Part shown: one piece after another, positions 33,936 through 46,535 of the stretch
How the letters are laid out: each line of letters starts with the position of its first letter
Position numbering within the stretch: the first letter of the stretch is position 1
Assembly (NCBI GenBank): GCA_022579005.1
Contig: MU401562.1
Location: 1-64,000 of the forward strand
Direction: 5' to 3'
DNA length: 64,000 bases
DNA from: Poronia punctata
Taxonomy: Eukaryota > Ascomycota > Sordariomycetes > Xylariales > Xylariaceae
Notes under the pieces: model-generated
Databases searched by the model: none
Told to the model about the DNA's origin: nothing
Seen by the model: the letters and a program-made list of their open reading frames with translations, nothing else
Program-made: the position numbers and the translations under genes

Positions 33936-36900
33936 GTTTATTACACTTTAAAAAATCTTTATTAATTACTATTAATAAAACCTTTAGCTAACATATTTAC
34001 TATACTGCACTTATAATAAATTGTTATAAACTTGCTATTAAAACAACTTGCATTTTATACCTATACTACTACTTATTAAATAAAACTTATAACATACTAA
34101 TACAAAGCTAAAAAACTACTTGCTTATTAACACTGCTACAACACTACTACGCTTACTTTAGTATATACTTTAAAAGCATACTATAAACTTTAAATTTAGC
34201 AGTACCTTGTCTTGCTAACTAACTTTTTTTTCTTTGCCTTAGCTTTAGCTTAATAGCATTAGCGCAATTTTAGCCCTTTTTTTAGCTTTTTAGCAAACTA
34301 TTTATAAGCTTAATGCTAATTACTATATTTTTATTAACTACTTTAACTATAGCAAACTAGCTAGTAAAAAGCTATTAAAAATCTTATAGCTTATTAATAA
34401 TATTATAGCAAGCAAGTTTTAATAAGTTACTAAATTATAATAATAAGTAAGCTTAAATAATAAACAACTTAAGCAGCTTTAGTAATGTATAAGCAAATTA
34501 AAAGCAGCAAACTAACAACTTTACTTTAAAAAATAATAGCTAAAAAGAAAATATACTAAGCTTTAAAACAATTTTACTACTATTAAAAAATAATATTAAA
34601 ATGCTATTAGCAAAAAAAATACTATTACTGCTTAGCTAAAATAAGCAATATAGCAACATAATAAAGTATAATAAAATAATACGTAGCTTTAAGCTAAAGT
34701 AGTAACGTTATAAAGCTAGCTTAGCGCTGCTTTATAAAGACTTGCTTTAGCTTTATTACTTAGTACACTTATAGCTTTTAACCTTACTACTTTTACGTTT
34801 TAAATTATATTTCCTTTTAGCGCTACTATCTTGCTTGCATATTTTATATATAAAAAATTACTATGCAACTAAATTAGCAGCCTCTTTTTTTTTAATAAAT
34901 TAAAAAAAAATAATAAAAAGCAATAAAAAAAATACGTTAACTAGCGCAGCTAACTTAAACTTAAATTTGCTTTAAATAAAAACTGCTACTTAATACTAGC
35001 AAATAAAATCCTGTTTATTTACTTTAGCCTTTTTAGCGCAGCGTTTACATAAGTCCAATTATAAGTTAAATAAGTATTAAGCAACCCCTTTAACAACTTT
35101 AAATAGCTTGCTAGCTAGAAAAATTATAACAATGTGCTAGCAAACCTAAATATATTTTATATTATTATTAACGTTTACTTAAAAGCTATTTAAAAGTTTA
35201 AAAAATTAAAGCAAAGTAATGCTTTATTTGCTAGCTTTATTTTTACTTTTATCTAACTTGTTAATAAAAGCTAACGTACCTTTTTATAATAAGTTAAACA
35301 GCTTTAGGCTAAAGTTAATAAAAAACTTTAAAACGCTTTTGTTTTATAAACAAGTTGCCTTAAACTTAACAATATTATAGCTTAAATAAACCTTTTATAA
35401 TAGCTTTTAAACAATATTGCTAACTAGGATTTCTGTTTAAACTATTGCGCCTTAGCATATAACCTTACCTTATTAACTAATAATTATATTTAAAAAAACC
35501 TTATAAATTTAAGTAAGCTTATAATAACAAGACTTTAAAGCTTTTTTATAGCTAAAAAGAAAAAAAGGCGTAAGCAACTTAAGCTTTATTAATATTATAG
35601 TTAGCTAAAACACTTAGCTATGTTTTATAAATTGTTAAAAGCTAAAAAATTATAAAAAAAAACAAAAAAGTTAATATTAACTACTTAAATTAAGTTAAAA
35701 AAAAAATAGCTTTTAGTTTAAGCTATAGCCAGAGGCGTTATATAAAGTTTTAAAAAACTAAAAAAAATTACTTATATATATAGTTTATAAGGCCTAATAT
35801 ATTTCTTAGCTTTAATGCTTATATATTTAATAGTAATAATACTTTAATCTTATATTAAACTTTTATTAACTTAGGCTATTTTTTTTATAGTTTTATTAAT
35901 ACTTTATTTACGTAAACTTATAACTTTACTTTTTACGCTATTGCTTACTTTTATACTTTTTGCCTTATTAATAGTATAATAGCTAAAAAGGTTACTTAGT
36001 GCTATACTATTTAGCACTAGCTTAGAAAGTATATTAAAAATTTAAAACTATACGCTTAGCTGTTAAGCAATATTAACGTTATTTTAAGACTTTTTTAGCT
36101 ACGCTAATATAACTTAGTTATTAACTAGCAAAAAGGCACCTTTATAATTAAAAATAATATAGTAATAAAAAAGCAAACTAAAGCTAACTTAATACTATAA
36201 TAATAAAATACTGCTAAACTTAGCTTTAAAATACCCTAAACTTTAGTTTTTTTTATTAATGCCGCTACCTTTTTTTTAATAGCAAAATAAAAAAGCACTA
36301 TTATTAATTTAATACTATTTACTAAGTTTATAGCTATTATAAACGCTTTTTATTAAATTTTAAATAATAGCGCAGCTGCTAACTATTACTTAGTAAAGCG
36401 CCTTGCTTTTAATATACTATTAGTATTTTTGCGTAGACTGTTTACTAGCAAAAATATTTTAAAACTTTAGTTTTTTTTACCTAGGCTTAAAGCATACTAT
36501 AACTAAGTATAAAAAGCGCTTTTTTTATAGCAAATAGCTAATAAAAACATTAATAAATTTTTTAAACGCAAAGACCTCTTTATAAAAAAAAAAGTACTTG
36601 CTAGGCTACTAGCTAAGTATTATAACTTACTTAACACTTTTTTGCTATAAAACGCAAAAACTTTTTCCCTTTACTGGCCTTATAACTATAAAATTAACTT
36701 TGTTTTTAAAAAGGAACCTTTTAGTGCTATAGTGCAACCTATGTCCTTTTAAAAGTTATTAGTAATTTAAAAGTACTTAAACAATTACTTAGTAAAGGAG
36801 TTTATATACGCTAGCTTTTTATTAGCAGCTGCCTTTATTTTTTTAGCTAAAAAGCTAAAAAAGAATATATAGGTTTATGTTAACTACTATAGCTTTAATA

Positions 36901-39900
36901 ACATTATAATTAAGAACTAGTACTTTATTTTGCTAATTTAAAAGACTTTAAACGCTTTATATAAAGCAAAATTTTATATTAAACTTAATATTGTTATAGC
37001 TTTTAATTGCTTGCACATTGCTTTTAAAAATAAGTAAAAAACAGCGTTTATTACTAAGTTTAGCTTATTTAAGTGCTTAGTTGCAAACTTTAGCATAATA
37101 AGGGCACTTAGCAATTTTTAGCACTATATTAACTACGTTTTTTTTAATATTTTAAATAAGTATGCTATAGCATACTTTAACAATATTCTTATTTATAGCA
37201 ACTTAAAAAAAAAGTATAAGCAATATGTTTATAAAGTACTAGCAAAGCTTATTAAAGCCGGCTTTATAATTAATATTATAAAATGCAAATTTAGCGTTAC
37301 TAAAACTAAGTACTTAAGCTTTATTATTTTAATAAATAAAATTAGTATAAACCTTACTAAAATCAAGGCTATTATAATTTAAAAACTACTAAATACTTTT
37401 TAAGACTTATAATAATTTATTAGCTTTATAAACTACTATTAACGCTTTATTAAAAGCTTTTTAGCAATAGCACGGCTTTTTATAAAACTTATAAGCAAAA
37501 AAAAGTAGCTAGGCTTGCTAAGCAAACAGCCTTTTACTGCTTTTAAAGCGCTTAAAAAAGCGTTTATTACTGCTTTAGTCCTTGCTTACTATAACCTTGT
37601 TAAAAAAACTATAATAAAAGTTAATACGTTTAACTAAGCATTAAGTAGCGTTTTTTACTAATTTAATAATAAAAGTACTTAATACTTAATTACCTTCTTT
37701 TTAGTAAAATATACCTTAGCTAAATATAATTATAAAATTTATAATAAAAAGCTTTTAGCAATTATTAAAGCTTTTAAAAAATAGCGCCTAAAACTTTAAA
37801 AGTATAAAGACGTTGTTAAAGTTATTACTAACTATAAAAGTTTTTAGCATTTTGCTACTATAAAGCTTTTAAATTAATAATAAGTTTACTAGTTAAAATT
37901 TTTTAATAATTTTAAGTTTTAAATTATATACTAGCTAAAAATAAAAGCTATAGTACTTAATGCACTTTTTTAATAGCTTAGCAATAAGCTAGCAAGCAAA
38001 ACAAATACTATTAATAACCAAATAGCGCATAAATCTTAAGTACTACTTATATTTAACAAGTAAGCTAGTAGTAATAAAGCACTAGTATACTTACAACTTA
38101 TTAGCAACGTAGCTTTAATTAATAAAGTGCTTAATAACGCTTATACACAGTTACTGCTAGTTTTTTAAATTATTGCTAAAATTAAAAATCTAAAAGTACG
38201 CTACTTTTTAAAACTAATATAAAAACGTTTCTAAGGCGCCCTTATAAACTGCACTATTAAACAAAAACAAATCTATATTAAAAACAAAGTTTTTATTTTA
38301 AATAACAACGTTACAAAGCTTAAAGTAATTTTATACGCTTATAATATATTGCTAGCAAGCTACCTAAGGCAGTTTAAAACTATTAACTTAGTTAAACGCA
38401 CATATACTTAGCTGCAACTTAATAGCAACGTTAAAACGTTTATAAAAAAATGCTACCTTTGCTAGCGTATAAAAAATTTACAAACTTTGCTAGCAAGTTT
38501 TTTTAAACTACTACTTGTTTTGTATAGGCTTTAGTTTAATATATTTATTAATTTTGTTAAACTTTTACTAACGTGCAAGCAAAATAAAATTAACTATAAG
38601 CATATTTTAATTATTATTAACAAGCTTACTAAAATGCAACACTTTATTTTTATTAAAAATACTATAGCAACAATGCTTATAAACGCTTTTATTTTAGTAG
38701 TATACTAACTTTATAGCACTTTTAAAATTATAGTTTTAAACTAAAAGTTATAATTTGTTTTAATTTTTTAAAAAAAGTTAAACTGCTGCTTAGCTATTAC
38801 CTTATTATATTTTATAGCATACTACTTTAAAACTAATAAGCAAATAAAGATTATAAACGCTATAATAAAATAATACTTAAAAGCTTACTATAGCTATTAT
38901 TAAAATAACTAAGTAAACTAGCTATTACTAGCTAAATTTATAATAAATAATTAAATATTAAAAGCTACTAGCTTTAGCTTATTTTTTATAAATTATAGCT
39001 AGCACTTATAACTTAGCACTAAACTAGCAGTAGACTTATTTAAATATAAAATAAAAAACTAACAGAATAAGTTTTTAGTAGCTTTAAATATTGCTAAGTA
39101 AATTAAAAAAGTAACTACTTAGGCCTGGTTATTTATAGCTAAGGCCTAGACTTGCTATATAAACGCTGCTAATATAGCATATGTTAACTTAATTTAATAT
39201 AAAAAAAAAAATAAGGTTTAAGTTAGCACAAAATATCTTTATACTTTAAAACTGTTGCTAAAGCTAGCTAAAAAATAAATAAGCTTATTTAATATTATTA
39301 AAGTTTATAAACAAGCTATTGCTATTAACTTACTTTAATAATATAAAGTTTTTTTAATATTTTATACTTTGTTAGTTTGCTTAGTAACATAAAGGCTACC
39401 TAGCTAGGACGCGCTAAATAAGCTTTATAATAATAAAGTAAAAAGTATAGTTATAGTAAAATATAATAAAAAAAAAAACTTTAGTAGTTATTTAATAAAA
39501 TTTTTAACTATAAGCAGCATAAAATTAAAAGCTTAATATATAAAGTTAAGTAGCTAGCACCTTACTAGCTATTATAAAAACTAACGCGCAACTTAAAAAA
39601 AAACAAAGCTAAGATAGTAACGTTTTACTAATATAACTTAAGCAAACTAAAGCTACTAAAATAGCTTTAAATGCTATAAAATAAAACTAAAACGCTAGCA
39701 AGCTAATTTTATACTTTTAGTATGCTACTATTAAATACGCTACTATATAGCTTTTTAAATTTTTTATTAAAAAATTTTTAAAATTTTTTTTATTTTTTTT
39801 ATTTTGCTTTTAAAAAGCTAATAATATACTTTTTAGTTACTTTTATAACGCTATTAAAGCTAAAGCAGCTTAACTTTAACAAACTAATATTATACTTATT

Positions 39901-41116
39901 ATAACTAAAGCTTTTTGCTTTATAAACAAATAGCTAGTAGCGCATTATTAAAAAGCTTTTAAACGTTTTTAATATTTTTTGCATAATAGTTGTTAGTAAC
40001 TATAGCCTAGCAAATAGCAATAAAAAACTAGCGCTTTGCTTTTTTTTAGCTAGCAGCTCTTATATTGCTAAAGAAAAAGTAAAGCAACTATATATTAGAC
40101 TAAGTAAAAAGCCTTTTACGCTTTTTGCTTTTTAAACGTAGATTAGCAGCAAAGGCAAGCTTTTAGCAACCTTAAAAAAACTGCTAGTAAGCAATTTTTA
40201 TACTTTATAATATTATTAGTAGCAATATAACAATAAGTTATAAGTAATATATACGCTTTTAAACTTTTTTATAAAAGCTAAACTGTGCTTTAAGCAAACA
40301 ATTTTTTTTATGTTTTTAAAAGCAGCTACTAGCTTTACTATTGCATTAAAAGTAGCTTAGCAGGTATTATTAAAGTAAATAAAACTATAAAACTTTTTAA
40401 AATTTTTAAAATTTTTATTATTATTATTATTGTCGCTTTTTTAAAGCGTAGTAACTTATAATAAAAGCGCTATTAAATTTTAAGCGTTTTTTAACATATA
40501 CGCAATTAGCTACGCAGCCTATTAAATATATATAAAGATTTTTTTTTTGTTTTTTTTTACTTATTACTTTATACGTATTTTTGCGCTTAACGTATTGCTT
40601 ATAACGTATAAACAAACTAGCAGCAAAAAAATAGCTAATCTTAAGCATATTACTAGCGCGCTAGCTTAGCTTTATTTTCTTATATTTTTTAACTAAAGTT
40701 TAAATGCAGTAAAAACAAATCTTTTTTACTAAGCAGACTAAATAGTAAACAGGCATAATGCTACAATAAAAAAGCTTTAACTTAAAAGCGCAGCGTAAAA
40801 AATTAAAAGTGTAATAATTAAAAATAACTAATTATAGGCAAAAAAGTAATAAAAAAAAGTAAAAATAAAAAAAAAGTAAAAGCAAATAAAAATAAAAGCG
40901 TAAGTATAAAAATTTAAAAAGTATAACAATAAACAATAGTGCTTATAAAGCAGTTGCGCTATAAAAGCAAGCCTTTTTTGTTTTAAAAGCGCTCTTGCTA
41001 CAAAATGCCTGCTTTTATATAAATGCTTTTTTTTAAAAAACGCAGCTTTATTTTCTTTTTTTATTTTTATTTTTTACGTATAGCTGCAGTTAGCTATAAT
41101 TTAAAAAAAAAAGTAC

Positions 41117-41276
41117 TATTACAGTTCCGGTCTCGGTGCCTACGTATACAAGCTAAGTTTACACCAAAACGCTTATATAAGTAAATATAAGAAACCTCTG
41201 CTTTTTAAAAAAACCTTCCCTCCTTATATAATAATAATAAGTTATTACAGACCCCCCGGCAGTGTAGACTGTGATA
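41117..41276 (+). repeat. 3' LTR of the Gypsy element
   Basis: 160 bp, the same length as the 5' LTR, beginning TATTACAGTTCCGG and ending GTGATA. It is preceded by an A-rich run (about 41101-41112) in the position of a polypurine tract. It keeps more GC at its 3' end (CCCCCCGGCAGTG) than the 5' copy. Confidence 0.88.
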
Positions 41277-41297
41277 ATAAGGGGTACCACCCCTTAT
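41277..41297. repeat. perfect 9 bp inverted repeat at the insertion site
   Basis: ATAAGGGGT (41277-41285) and its exact complement ACCCCTTAT (41289-41297) are separated by 3 bp. The right-hand copy of the retroelement target duplication ATAAG is the outer end of this palindrome, so the element inserted at the edge of a potential hairpin. Confidence 0.7.
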
Positions 41298-41960
41298 GTA
41301 GATCTGCTTATTTTGTGCATCCATGCCAAGTCCGCGCCTTTTTTTTTTACTGTAACGGGTGAGTTGACCATAATTTTGGTATAGGAAACTGTCGCGGATA
41401 GCATATATACCGTTATTTCCGGCCGGGGATTAACGGAGTCGATTTTCCTCGACAGAGCCCAAAGTAGTTGCACGTGAGTCGTGACCTTTACCAATTACTA
41501 TTACACCACTACGACCTATTACCCACAACGCATCATCTACACGAGAATCCGAAAACCGACCCAGCTTATTCCTGGCGACTACGTTACTAATCAAGCGACT
41601 TGATAGGAACATCTTCTGCTTAGATGTAGAGATACCTATCATGTTTAATATTGTAACTCCCACCAGTTGCATTTTCCCCCGTATCCAAGTTCGTAAACTC
41701 CCCCCTTTTGTATGCTAGGTTGGTAAATCCGTGTGAACCGTAGAGAGTCCGCTTCTAGACAACAATTTGGATCCAACATGGATAAACACTCCGCCTAGCT
41801 ACCGATGAATAATGTAGGGTAGCGATTGTATAGAACATCGTAACAGCTCAACACCCCAGAAGACTCGAAAGCATTCCACAAACTAGACAAGAAAAAATAT
41901 ATTCATCCATACCATACCTACCTACCTATCTAGCCCTGCGGCCCCTGCCACCTTTTCTAC
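41298..41960. other. intergenic between retroelement and terpene synthase
   Basis: Normal composition resumes sharply. No gene is supported. It holds the 3' region of the terpene synthase gene on the minus strand. Confidence 0.45.
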
Positions 41961-43237
41961 CTAATCCTTAAAAGCCGAATACCTCAAAGTAGTCGCGCTC
42001 CACATCTCATTCCCACTCATCTGATACTCCAAACCTTTCAAATAACGCGCAACAATAGACGCCCTAACCTTGGCCCCCTCCTCATTCTTATTATTAATTC
42101 CGGCCGAGAATTCGTTGGTCGAGGCGTCATAAATCCCCTCCCACTCCCTACAGAGATGATACAGGACATTCTTTGCCGCCGTAGACGGGATCTCGGCCTC
42201 GGTAGCCAGGATATCCACCGCATTACATAGAACCGCGCCTTCTTCATGACCGCCGTGTTCCGCCACGAGGGCTTCCTTCTCGAAACTCCAAATGTCGTTG
42301 ATGATGGAGAGATGCTTGGAACAGACGCGGTCCAAGGGACGGAGTATTTCCAAGTCTGAGGGGGAGACTTTCAAGGCCATTGAGAAGCGCATTAGGGCTC
42401 CTAGGAGACTACATGAACATTTTTTTGTTAGAGATGTTTTCTTTCTTACTTTTTTTTTTTTTCGAAACAGGGGGGGCCTGGAGGGGGCAAAAGAAAAAAA
42501 GAAAAAAAAAGAAAGGGTGGGGGAGGTTGATAGATATATATATATATTTCATTTCCAACTTACGCTTTCCCTACATCCGCCTCTCGATATTCCAAATAAG
42601 CACCTAATCCCATCTTGTCCAGACGCTTGCTATCCGTCTGCGCACGCATGAAGGTGAAGACGGGTTCCTGGATATCATCCGCCATGGCGCCATCATGTGC
42701 TCTCATGCTCTCCCATAAATCATACGTTGTCCATTCAACAGGGAGGTTTCGATCGGGAAGGACCTCGCCTCGCGTGATTGGCATCAGTTTCTCGTTGTAT
42801 GCTTTTCCTTCCGAAAGGGACATGTATTCGAGGACGTCTAAATTTTTAATTTTTTTTCTGTTTTCTTCAGGAGAAAATATTGGCGAGTTGTAGCGCGTGA
42901 TTTGATTTTATTAGAAAAGAGGGAATTGGGGGGGGGAAGAAAAAGGAAAAGAAAAAGAAACCTTACCATCAATCAGGAAAAGAAGCGTGAGAAGTCGACA
43001 AGCGAAATGTATACGATCGTCCAACGCTTTGGGGAAATAGAAACAGGTGACGCGGGAGAAACCGGCGGCGACGAACTTCTTGCGAGCTCTCTCGTCCGGG
43101 AAGGGCCAGTGTTGGAGGAAATAACCGTCGACTTCCCGCACGACTTGTTCGTGTAAGGGGTGGATCGAGGCTGTCCAGCGTGAGGCCGGGATGATGATGA
43201 TGGGTGACGATGATTCTGAAGGTACTGCGGAAGGCAT
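41961..43237 (-). CDS. class I sesquiterpene synthase, aristolochene-synthase-like
   Basis: Three exons on the minus strand: 43237-42967, 42837-42564 and 42408-41961, giving 330 residues. The start ATG is at 43237. Metal-binding motifs of class I terpene cyclases are intact: DDVLE at residues 90-94 and the NSE triad NDIWSFEKE at 219-227. Surrounding blocks (DGYFLQHWPFP, RVTCFYFPKALDDRIHFACR, TYDLWESMRAHD, GLEYQMSGNEMWS) are those of the fungal aristolochene synthase family. That family ionises farnesyl diphosphate and closes it to an eremophilane-type bicyclic hydrocarbon in the cytosol. The length is about that of the family. The exact product is not predictable from sequence; aristolochene or a related eremophilane is the best guess. 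It sits divergent from P450-3 across about 600 bp, suggesting a shared promoter. It is the core enzyme of the locus. Confidence 0.88.
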
Positions 43238-43836
43238 TATTTCTGATTTTGATTTGTTCCTCTGCGCGAAAAAGGAGAAAAATATGAATATATGAGATGA
43301 CTAATAGATTTGAATGGATAGATAGATATTAGGGCATTTGGCTCTAATGTAGGTAGGTTAGGGGTAAGTAGGTTAGTTGTTTATAAATGTCGAGATTCTA
43401 CCTGTATATTGGACTACAGCTGGTTGCCAACAAGAGAAAAACAAAAAAAAAAAAAAAAAAAGCAAATCAGGAACCGGCCCGACCCGAGATGAAACTGTAC
43501 CTTATCAAAAAGACTAGTTGATTAAAGTCTGCATCACAACCCTTTCGCAATCAACCATCTGGATGTCAGCCTTGGATATCGGTGTTAGTTGGGGGGCGGG
43601 GGATAAGCCAAAGAGGAAGTGACCGATATCAATAACTCCCACACACCATCTCATGTTGCATTCACCAGCACGGGTTATTTCAAAGGCCAAAAGAAACCTT
43701 GGTCTTCCCTGGTAACTTTGTAGAGAGCAGTTTTGTCGCCTCTGTCAGTCCGATTCAAGTTGGGAATATCATATTATCTTGTCTTTCACTACAGCTTTGT
43801 TTTTGTCAAATCATCCCTATCCAAAAACTTTGCACA
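43238..43836. promoter_or_regulatory. divergent promoter between terpene synthase and P450-3
   Basis: A 599 bp space separates two divergently transcribed pathway genes. It contains an A run at about 43442-43460 and a G-rich block (about 43590-43600). No regulator binding site is identified. Co-regulation is inferred from the head-to-head layout. Confidence 0.45.
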
Positions 43837-45689
43837 ATGACTTCCCACGTCTGGAGCGACTCGCTCTTCGCATCACAGCTCGGGCGGTTTTTGATTACAC
43901 AACAACCAAACCAAGAATCTTTGCATAAATATGTAATCCTCCTATTCACCCTTCTCGTCCCTCTCAGTTTCAGCCTATGGAGAAAATGGACGACTACAAC
44001 AACCCAACGTCTAGTCCCCGGAATCCCTATCGTCGGAGGCAGCGAAAAACACGAGAGAGTCAAGAACGGAAAAGAATTTGTCCATAACTCAAGGGACATG
44101 TTAATCGAAGGATACCGTCTCGCAGACGGAGACTCCTATTACGTGCCATCACCACTAGGCGAGAGACTGATGGTTCCGGGCTGGGTGTTGAACGAGCTCA
44201 AGACATCCCCCGTCGACAAAGTCGACTTCGTCGGCACCTTCATCGACATGTTTGAAGGGAAATACACGACCATGGGAAGCCGCTCGACCTTACATCCGCG
44301 CGTGGTCAAGGCGCAGCTAAACCAACATCTACCAGACGTCATGCCGGGAGTGCAGGACGAGATCCGGAACTCGTTCGAGGCCAGCTTCCCGCCTTGTTCG
44401 TACGACGACTGGACCGAGGTAGCTGTCGTCGATAGAATCACGCAGATAGTCGCCCGGGTGTCGAGTAGGATGTTTGGCGGGCCGACGTTGAGCGAGAACA
44501 AGGAATGGGTACAGGCTTCCATCGATTTCGCAGTCGACGGCTTCATAGGCGCCCAGAAGCTGAAACGGATACCCGGCATCTTCCGACCTCTGGCCGCGTC
44601 CCTGATGCCCGAGATTCGTCAGATAGCCGGCCATTATCGCGCCGCCGAGAAGGCTGCAATCCCGTTGATAAACGAACGGAGGGGGACCGGGGGGGGGGAG
44701 GCAAGCCGTTGGATGATTTGTTGTATTGGATGGATGAGCAGGCCGTGGGACCGGAGGAGACGGATCCCAAGTTCCTAGCGTCCATCTTGCTCAAAGTTAG
44801 CTTTGCCGCCATCCACACCAGTGCCGCGGCTCCGAGCCAGCTCATATTCGATCTCTGCCAACATCCAGAGTATATCCCACTTCTCAGAGAGGAATACGAG
44901 AGTGTTTTGGACCACGACGGGAAAATCGACAAGCAGGGTTATCTTCAAATGCCCAAGCTCGATTCCATAATGAAGGAGAGTCAAAGGTTCAATCCACTGC
45001 TTCTTGGTGAGTTCCAACTTACCGTATTCCCCCAATTCAAGCATTCAAAAAATAAAAGAAATGGGCTACCCCTTTTTGATCCCTGAATATTTCTTACCCA
45101 CCCATCTACTGACGAAAAATCGTGTCTTAGTCACATTTGAGCGCATCATCCACGAAGATCTAACACTTTCCAACGGCTTCACCATCCCGAAAAACACGAC
45201 CATTGGAGTCCCGGCCCACGCCATCACCATGGACCCAAAGATATATCCGAATCCGGAAGAATTCGACGGATTCCGCTTCGCCAACTTGCGACAAGATGAT
45301 CCGAGCATGGAAGGAAGAGGGCAATACGTTGCCTCGAATCCCAACAGTATGGCGTTTGGATATGGACGTCATGCCTGTCCCGGGTAAGTCCTGTTTTTTT
45401 TTTTTTTCTTTTTTTTCTTCCTGCCCCTTTCCACCGAAAAGAAAAATGTTACATACCTCGGAACCCGACCTTTTTGCTGTTGAGACTGACAGATTGCTGA
45501 CATGAACATCCGCCATTGGGTAGACGTTTCTTTGCCGCACAAGAAATCAAAGCCATCATGGTATACCTCTTGCAGAATTATGGCATGAAGTTTAAAGAGG
45601 GACAAACGAGGCCTGAGAGTCTGCTTTTTGAAACTCAGTACCTACCTGACCATTCCGCCACCGTCTTATTCCGGCGGAGAAAGCTATAA
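43837..45689 (+). CDS. cytochrome P450 (P450-3), reading frame broken in exon 1
   Basis: Exons at 43837-45006, 45131-45383 and 45524-45689. The start is the first ATG; the frame extends upstream only from TTG. An N-terminal membrane helix (about residues 30-50) is followed by LVPGIPIVGGS, a long P450 body, KESQRFNP (K-helix E-x-x-R), and heme loop FGYGRHACPG split by intron 2. At a run of ten G (44689-44698) the reading frame shifts: upstream coding is in one frame, and everything from KPLDDLLYWMDEQ on is in the frame displaced by one missing base. No GT-AG intron fits there. The break falls in a variable loop between well-kept domains, so either a recent null mutation or a homopolymer miscall is possible. 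The intact family length would be about 529 residues. The type resembles fungal P450s with long FG regions acting on terpenoids. Confidence 0.78.
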
Positions 45690-46053
45690 GCGATTGGTCG
45701 GGAACTCTGACATGCATTTCAATGGATAAACGGCATGCATACATTATACATAGATGCTGACCTGTATAAGTGGATGTCTGTTGGTAAGAGATGAGGTGGG
45801 GGACCGGTGGGTGGTAGGATGGTAGAATCGTGCCTACTGCTTTCTTATTGCAAGGTCATTTATGATTTTGCAGACAAATGTAGAAGTGTTGGGATAGAAG
45901 CCTCAAGCTCTGGAAGTTCCAGCATCTAGAAATGGAGTTCTCCATCTGTTAGAACCAACAGGTCATGGGACTAGATAAAATCAATGTAATGCCCACACAG
46001 TAGAAGGGATAGAGTTGTTGAATTTATAACAGTTACTACTCTACCTACCTACT
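45690..46053. other. P450-3 3' region
   Basis: No gene or repeat recognised before the MITE target duplication at 46054. Confidence 0.4.
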
Positions 46054-46062
46054 TTTCTTATA

Positions 46063-46526
46063 GGCTGTGCTAGATCTGCTATAGGGTCCGTACTGCGTCT
46101 GCTGTAGTGCAGTGCGAGGCGGGTGGAGCTATCTGCAATACAGTCCGACAGGTAAAACCCCGGACCTCTAAGTACCTACCTTTTACCTTTGCCCTTTGCC
46201 CTTTGCCCTTTGCCCTTTGCCCTTTGCCTTTAGGTTAATTAGCAATATGCGCATCTTTGCTTTAAGACTAAAATCCTATTGCACTTAACGTAGCAAGTAA
46301 TATAAGTAAGTAAGTATATATAAGTAACCTACTTAGGTACTTTAAGTATATATACTTAAAAATGCAAGCGCTAAGCAGTATAAGGCCGTATACGTGTAAA
46401 AAAACATAAGCTCTGCGTAAAGTTTTAATAAGGAATTATTTACACTGTAGCTTAATTGTTAGCAGCCGCCTGCTACTACACTACAGCAAACGCAGCACAG
46501 GTCCTATAGCAGATCTAGCATAGCCC
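46063..46526. mobile_element. Mutator-like MITE, long terminal inverted repeats, 9 bp target duplication
   Basis: The first about 60 bp (GGCTGTGCTAGATCTGCTAT...) and the reverse complement of the last about 60 bp (GGCTATGCTAGATCTGCTAT...) match with roughly ten differences, mostly transitions. The element is flanked by TTTCTTATA at 46054-46062 and 46527-46535. Long inverted ends and a 9 bp duplication fit a Mutator-like non-autonomous element. No coding capacity is seen. A TTTGCCC tandem array lies inside at about 46184-46229. Confidence 0.78.
46184..46229 (+). repeat. TTTGCCC tandem array
   Basis: About six copies of the 7 bp unit TTTGCCC in a row inside the MITE. It is not the fungal telomere unit. 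Confidence 0.8.
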
Positions 46527-46535
46527 TTTCTTATA

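Larger units (their letters stand above)
33776..41276 (+). mobile_element. RIP-decayed full-length Ty3/Gypsy LTR retrotransposon
   Basis: A 7501 bp element bounded by two 160 bp LTRs and by the 5 bp direct repeat ATAAG (33771-33775 and 41277-41281). The interior is extremely AT-rich with stops in every frame. On the + strand the order reverse transcriptase, RNase H, integrase is still readable, which is the Ty3/Gypsy order. VNYYSFNN at about 36875-36900 stands for the VDYRxLN block. AFNCLHIA lies at about 37000. YFNNILIY at 37173 onward stands for the YLDD catalytic block. A KYTLAKYNYKIYNKKLLAI segment at about 37710-37760 is RNase H. A C-x2-C remnant at about 38450 is in the integrase zinc region. 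Substitutions are those expected from CpA to TpA change on both strands. The element is dead. The gag part (about 33.9-36.5 kb) cannot be read. Confidence 0.9.

Noticed and set aside
40427..40648. 73-codon frame within the AT-rich element
   Set aside because: Chance frame in RIP-decayed DNA; Lys/Tyr/Ile composition simply reflects AT content.
42292..42651. 119-codon frame antisense to the terpene synthase
   Set aside because: Covers exon and intron of the cyclase on the opposite strand with homopolymer-derived residues.
46184..46229. TTTGCCC array as a telomere-like tract
   Set aside because: The unit differs from TTAGGG-type telomere repeats and sits inside a transposable element.
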